DNA of 64,000 bases, taken from NCBI GenBank assembly GCA_018374355.1, contig JAHAFI010000004.1, positions 76,300-140,299 of the forward strand. The letters run 5' to 3'. The DNA comes from Clostridiales bacterium. GTDB lineage: Bacteria; Bacillota; Clostridia; Lachnospirales; Lachnospiraceae. How positions within the stretch are numbered: the stretch's first letter is position 1; each line of letters starts with the position of its first letter. Under the pieces are notes generated by a model. That model did not search any database. It had not been told where the DNA came from and saw only the letters and a program-made list of their open reading frames with translations. Both the position numbers and the translations under genes were made by a program. Positions 61,520 to 64,000 of the stretch are shown here, piece by piece.

Positions 61520-62674
61520 ATGGATATAAAACAGAAGATAAAAAAAATATGGAAAGAAAAATCAGAAAAAAGGATTTACCGTATCGGCGGTATAGCGGCG
61601 GGAGTTCTTCTATTGGCTTTGGCCGGAAAGTTCACGGCTGACCATTGGAGCTACAAGAGCTATGAGGTTGTGACGGAGCTTGTTCAGGAAGATACCTCAT
61701 CCGTCAAATATACCAGATTTGGTGAGAACTTGCTGAGATATGGCGGAGACGATGTGACGCTCATGAACCGTCAGGGAGAAGTCATGTGGAATGAGGTGCA
61801 TTCCATGGACAATCCTGTGGTGGATATCTGTCAGGAGTTTTGCGTGATTTATGATAAGAACGGAAGTACCATGTCTGTGTTCAATATGGAAGGAAAAGTA
61901 GGGGACATAGGGACAACCCTTCCTATTTTGAAAGCAAAGACTGCAAAACAGGGTGTTGTGGCGGCAATTCTGGAGGATGGAGAGACTACATGGGTCAATG
62001 TATACGACTCACAGGGAGAGGAGATTGTAACGGCAAAGACCCGTGTGGACAGTCCGGGATACCCTATAGACCTTTCTCTTTCGGAAGACGGACTGCTGAT
62101 GGCGGTATCCTATCTGGGAGTGAAGGATCATAAGCCTTCCAGCTATGTGGCGTTTTACAATTTCGGAAATACGGGACAAAACCAGATGGACAACATGGTG
62201 AGTGGTTATACCTATGGGGAAACACTGGTTCCTCAGGTAAAGTATCTGGATGATTCCACAGCGGTGGCTTTCCGGGATGACGGTTTTGTTATTTTCCGGG
62301 GAAAACAGATTCCGGAAGAAGCGGAGACCGTTGAGGTAAAGGATGATATTCTGAGTACATTTTGTGACAATGAGTATATAGGGCTGGTATTCCGGGATCA
62401 GGAAGGGGAGGAGCCTTACCGACTGGAGCTTTATGATACGAACGGCCGATTAAAATGGACTGCAGGAGCAAAGGTGGCTTTTGATCATATTGCCATCAGT
62501 CAGGATCAGATCCTGCTGTATAACAGCAGTGAATTTGCAGTTTATTCCATGAACGGAACGTGCAGATATCAGGGAGGCTTCAAGGAAGGCAGTATCCGGA
62601 GTATGTTTAAGGTTTCCAGAAACCGTTATATGGTAGTGACAGACAGTGGTATTGAGACAATAAAGTTAGGATAA
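61520..62674 (+). CDS. DUF5711-like membrane-anchored beta-propeller protein
   Basis: A 384-aa protein. Short basic cytosolic N-terminus, one transmembrane helix at about 22-40 (IGGIAAGVLLLALAGKFTA), then a wholly extracytoplasmic WD/PQQ-like repeat domain with recurrent xVxVYDxxG strands (MSVFNMEGKVGD, WVNVYDSQGEEI, YRLELYDTNGRLKW, FAVYSMNGTCRY). This fits the DUF5711 family of Clostridia, function unknown, perhaps envelope assembly. It is 15 bp upstream of cvpA and may share a transcript. Confidence 0.8.
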   Translation: MDIKQKIKKIWKEKSEKRIYRIGGIAAGVLLLALAGKFTADHWSYKSYEVVTELVQEDTSSVKYTRFGENLLRYGGDDVTLMNRQGEVMWNEVHSMDNPVVDICQEFCVIYDKNGSTMSVFNMEGKVGDIGTTLPILKAKTAKQGVVAAILEDGETTWVNVYDSQGEEIVTAKTRVDSPGYPIDLSLSEDGLLMAVSYLGVKDHKPSSYVAFYNFGNTGQNQMDNMVSGYTYGETLVPQVKYLDDSTAVAFRDDGFVIFRGKQIPEEAETVEVKDDILSTFCDNEYIGLVFRDQEGEEPYRLELYDTNGRLKWTAGAKVAFDHIAISQDQILLYNSSEFAVYSMNGTCRYQGGFKEGSIRSMFKVSRNRYMVVTDSGIETIKLG

Positions 62675-62689
62675 GCGGGGAGACATAAG

Positions 62690-63385
62690 ATGAGTTGGCT
62701 TTTTTGGGTGCTTTTGGTAATGGTAGTGCTGTTCATGATTCAGGGATTTCAGAAGGGACTGGTGAGAACTGCAGTGTCCATGGTCTTTTTCCTGATTGTC
62801 ATAATTGTGTGCGCGTGGCTCAATCCCCATATGGGGGAACTGATCCGGGAAAAAACGGACTGGCAGGAAACAATAACAGAGAGATGCTCGGAAATTCTAT
62901 TTCAGGGATTGGAGGAACGTACGGAACTGCCGGAAAGCTTCCAGACGGATTTCATTGAAGAACTGCCTCTTCCCCGGAAGGTGAAAGAAAAACTGCTGGA
63001 GAATAATAACGCCGAGGGATACCGGGAGTTGGCAGTGGAAAGTTTTTCGGATTACGTTGCAGGATATATCGGAAGAGGGATCATCAATGGGATTGCGTTT
63101 CTTGCTTCATTTCTCGTTACGATTATCATCATAAAAGTGATTCTGTATGCAGTGGACATACTAACGGAGCTTCCAGTGATCGGAACTGTAAATCGGTTAG
63201 CGGGTATGGCACTGGGGGCAGTGCAGGGAATCCTTTGGATCGGAATCGGTTTTTTGCTGATATCGTTGTTATACGAAACCAGTGTGGGAGCATATCTGGT
63301 GAGTGTAATCAGAGAGGACCCGATTCTATCCGGGATTTATGACGGGAATTATCTGATGCAGATTATTATGAACCTTTGGAAATAG
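62690..63385 (+). CDS. CvpA-family membrane protein
   Basis: A 231-aa protein with four hydrophobic segments (1-30, 35-50, about 125-150, about 165-200). IQGFQKGLVRTAVSMVFFLIVIIVCAWLNP at the start, GIINGIAFLASFLVT, and LPVIGTVNRLAGMALGAVQGILW are the standard CvpA motifs. Role in Firmicutes unclear (colicin V production, stress or cell-envelope effects elsewhere). Starts after GGGGAGA. Confidence 0.88.
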   Translation: MSWLFWVLLVMVVLFMIQGFQKGLVRTAVSMVFFLIVIIVCAWLNPHMGELIREKTDWQETITERCSEILFQGLEERTELPESFQTDFIEELPLPRKVKEKLLENNNAEGYRELAVESFSDYVAGYIGRGIINGIAFLASFLVTIIIIKVILYAVDILTELPVIGTVNRLAGMALGAVQGILWIGIGFLLISLLYETSVGAYLVSVIREDPILSGIYDGNYLMQIIMNLWK

Positions 63386-63442
63386 TGAGCAGTTGCTTCA
63401 AATGAAAAGCAGACAAGATGCAAGTACACCAAAGTGTATTTG

Positions 63443-63510
63443 AAAAAGGGCAGAGACAGGAAATGAGACGGCACAAAACCGTGTTTCGTTTTTCGTCTCT
63501 GCCCTTTTTT
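63443..63510 (+). terminator. terminator after cvpA
   Basis: AAAAAGGGCAGAGAC pairs with GTCTCTGCCCTTTTTT, enclosing a second stem (ACGG/CCGT). It separates cvpA from the tandem promoters. Confidence 0.85.
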
Positions 63511-63571
63511 CGGCAGAAAATAGGCAGGAAAAAGTTTTGCTGAAGTTTTAGAAAAAAATTCCAAAATAATG

Positions 63572-63600
63572 TTGACAAATGAAATATAGAATGATATTAT
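63572..63600 (+). promoter_or_regulatory. rRNA-type promoter P1
   Basis: TTGACA (63572-63577), 17 bp, TATTAT (63595-63600), with an A-rich UP-like tract upstream. Confidence 0.85.
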
Positions 63601-63664
63601 AACTGAGCTGTGTTCGAGAGGACAACAACGAAATAAAAAAGATTAAAAAAATCAAAAAAAGTTG

Positions 63665-63693
63665 TTGACAAATCAAAAAACACATGGTATTAT
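63665..63693 (+). promoter_or_regulatory. rRNA-type promoter P2
   Basis: TTGACA (63665-63670), 17 bp, TATTAT (63688-63693), A tract upstream; 93 bp after P1. Confidence 0.88.
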
Positions 63694-63760
63694 ATCGAAG
63701 TTGCTTGCGACAAGGTTTGAAAGAACTGAAAAAACTTTTCAAAAAAAGTTAAAAAAGTTC

Positions 63761-63789
63761 TTGACAAGTCAAAAACAATGTGATAAAAT
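63761..63789 (+). promoter_or_regulatory. rRNA-type promoter P3 and leader
   Basis: TTGACA (63761-63766), 17 bp, TAAAAT (63784-63789); 96 bp after P2. The remaining 63790-64000 has no gene but several stems (TTATAAA/TTTATAA near 63869-63888, AAGGAAAC/CTTCCTTTT near 63897-63914) and ends TAACTGAACAGTGAAAC, like the leader in front of Firmicute 16S genes. The 16S gene itself would lie beyond the window. Confidence 0.75.
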
Positions 63790-64000
63790 ATCAAAGCTGT
63801 CAGAAACGACAGCAAGAAGTAAGTGAAGCTCATGAATCTACGGTTCATTCGCTCGCGACTGCGTCGCTTATAAAACAAAATTTATAAGCCCAAAAGAAAG
63901 GAAACTTCCTTTTGAACTTCTAAATTATGTTTTGCACTTACTTGATAAACGAACATTGATAACTGAACAGTGAAACACATTCCTCGAAAGTTCTTTTAAA

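Overview
The window looks like chromosome of an anaerobic gut Firmicute of the Lachnospiraceae type. The grounds are low-to-mid GC with strong AGGAGG ribosome-binding sites, a Firmicute-type long SRP RNA, spore genes (yyaC), reverse rubrerythrin with a PerR regulator, split transketolase, a DUF6128-like protein and rRNA-type tandem promoters at the right edge. I do not assign a genus.

Layout. (1) 1-14803: a type VIIb secretion (T7SSb/Ess/Yuk) locus. It runs from the EssC/YukB motor ATPase (open at the left edge) through a YukD/EsaB ubiquitin-like protein, an unrecognised 170-aa protein, small WXG100/LXG-partner-like helical proteins, a WXG100-headed 344-aa candidate effector and a DUF4176-like protein to a PP2C phosphatase and three paralogous Ser/Thr kinases. 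This signalling end is the most remarkable part of the window. Kinase 2 carries a DnaJ C-terminal-domain cassette. Kinase 3 is fused to a degenerate Hsp70 (nucleotide-binding and substrate-binding parts) and then to a GrpE head. Pieces of the whole DnaK/DnaJ/GrpE machine are thus built into membrane or soluble kinases next to a secretion motor. (2) 14935-18663: a solitary AAA-ATPase/PD-(D/E)XK protein, rubrerythrin and PerR with visible PerR-box palindromes, and a DeoR regulator. (3) 18850-40636: carbohydrate uptake and catabolism. This holds an MFS sugar-type transporter, GH3 glycosidase, lactonase-like protein, a five-gene dipeptide-family ABC importer, a Fic protein with a striking repeat array over its start, an iolB/oxidoreductase/isomerase operon, and an AraC regulator divergent from an APC permease plus GH2 beta-galactosidase.

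(4) 40889-47886: housekeeping and mixed genes: AlaX-type editing protein, radical-SAM activase, DUF6128-like protein, TadA, tRNA-Ser(CGA), a DUF4143 ATPase, a MATE exporter and SRP RNA. (5) 48029-58502: transglutaminase-like protein, an unusual phosphofructokinase, the dnaX-ybaB-recR replication/repair operon, a LacI regulator, and transaldolase plus split transketolase (non-oxidative pentose phosphate branch). (6) 58623-63385: HD-domain protein overlapping yyaC tail to tail, a membrane protein joining a dead MPN/JAMM-like domain to LysM, a DUF5711-like protein and CvpA. (7) 63386-64000: terminator, three evenly spaced sigma-A promoters and a leader that run off the edge, presumably into an rRNA operon.

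Two kinds of dispersed intergenic repeat are present (20087/40637 and 8549/56633). One of them supplies the 3' end of the MFS gene. All assignments are by reading the sequence and by family knowledge; no database search was run.
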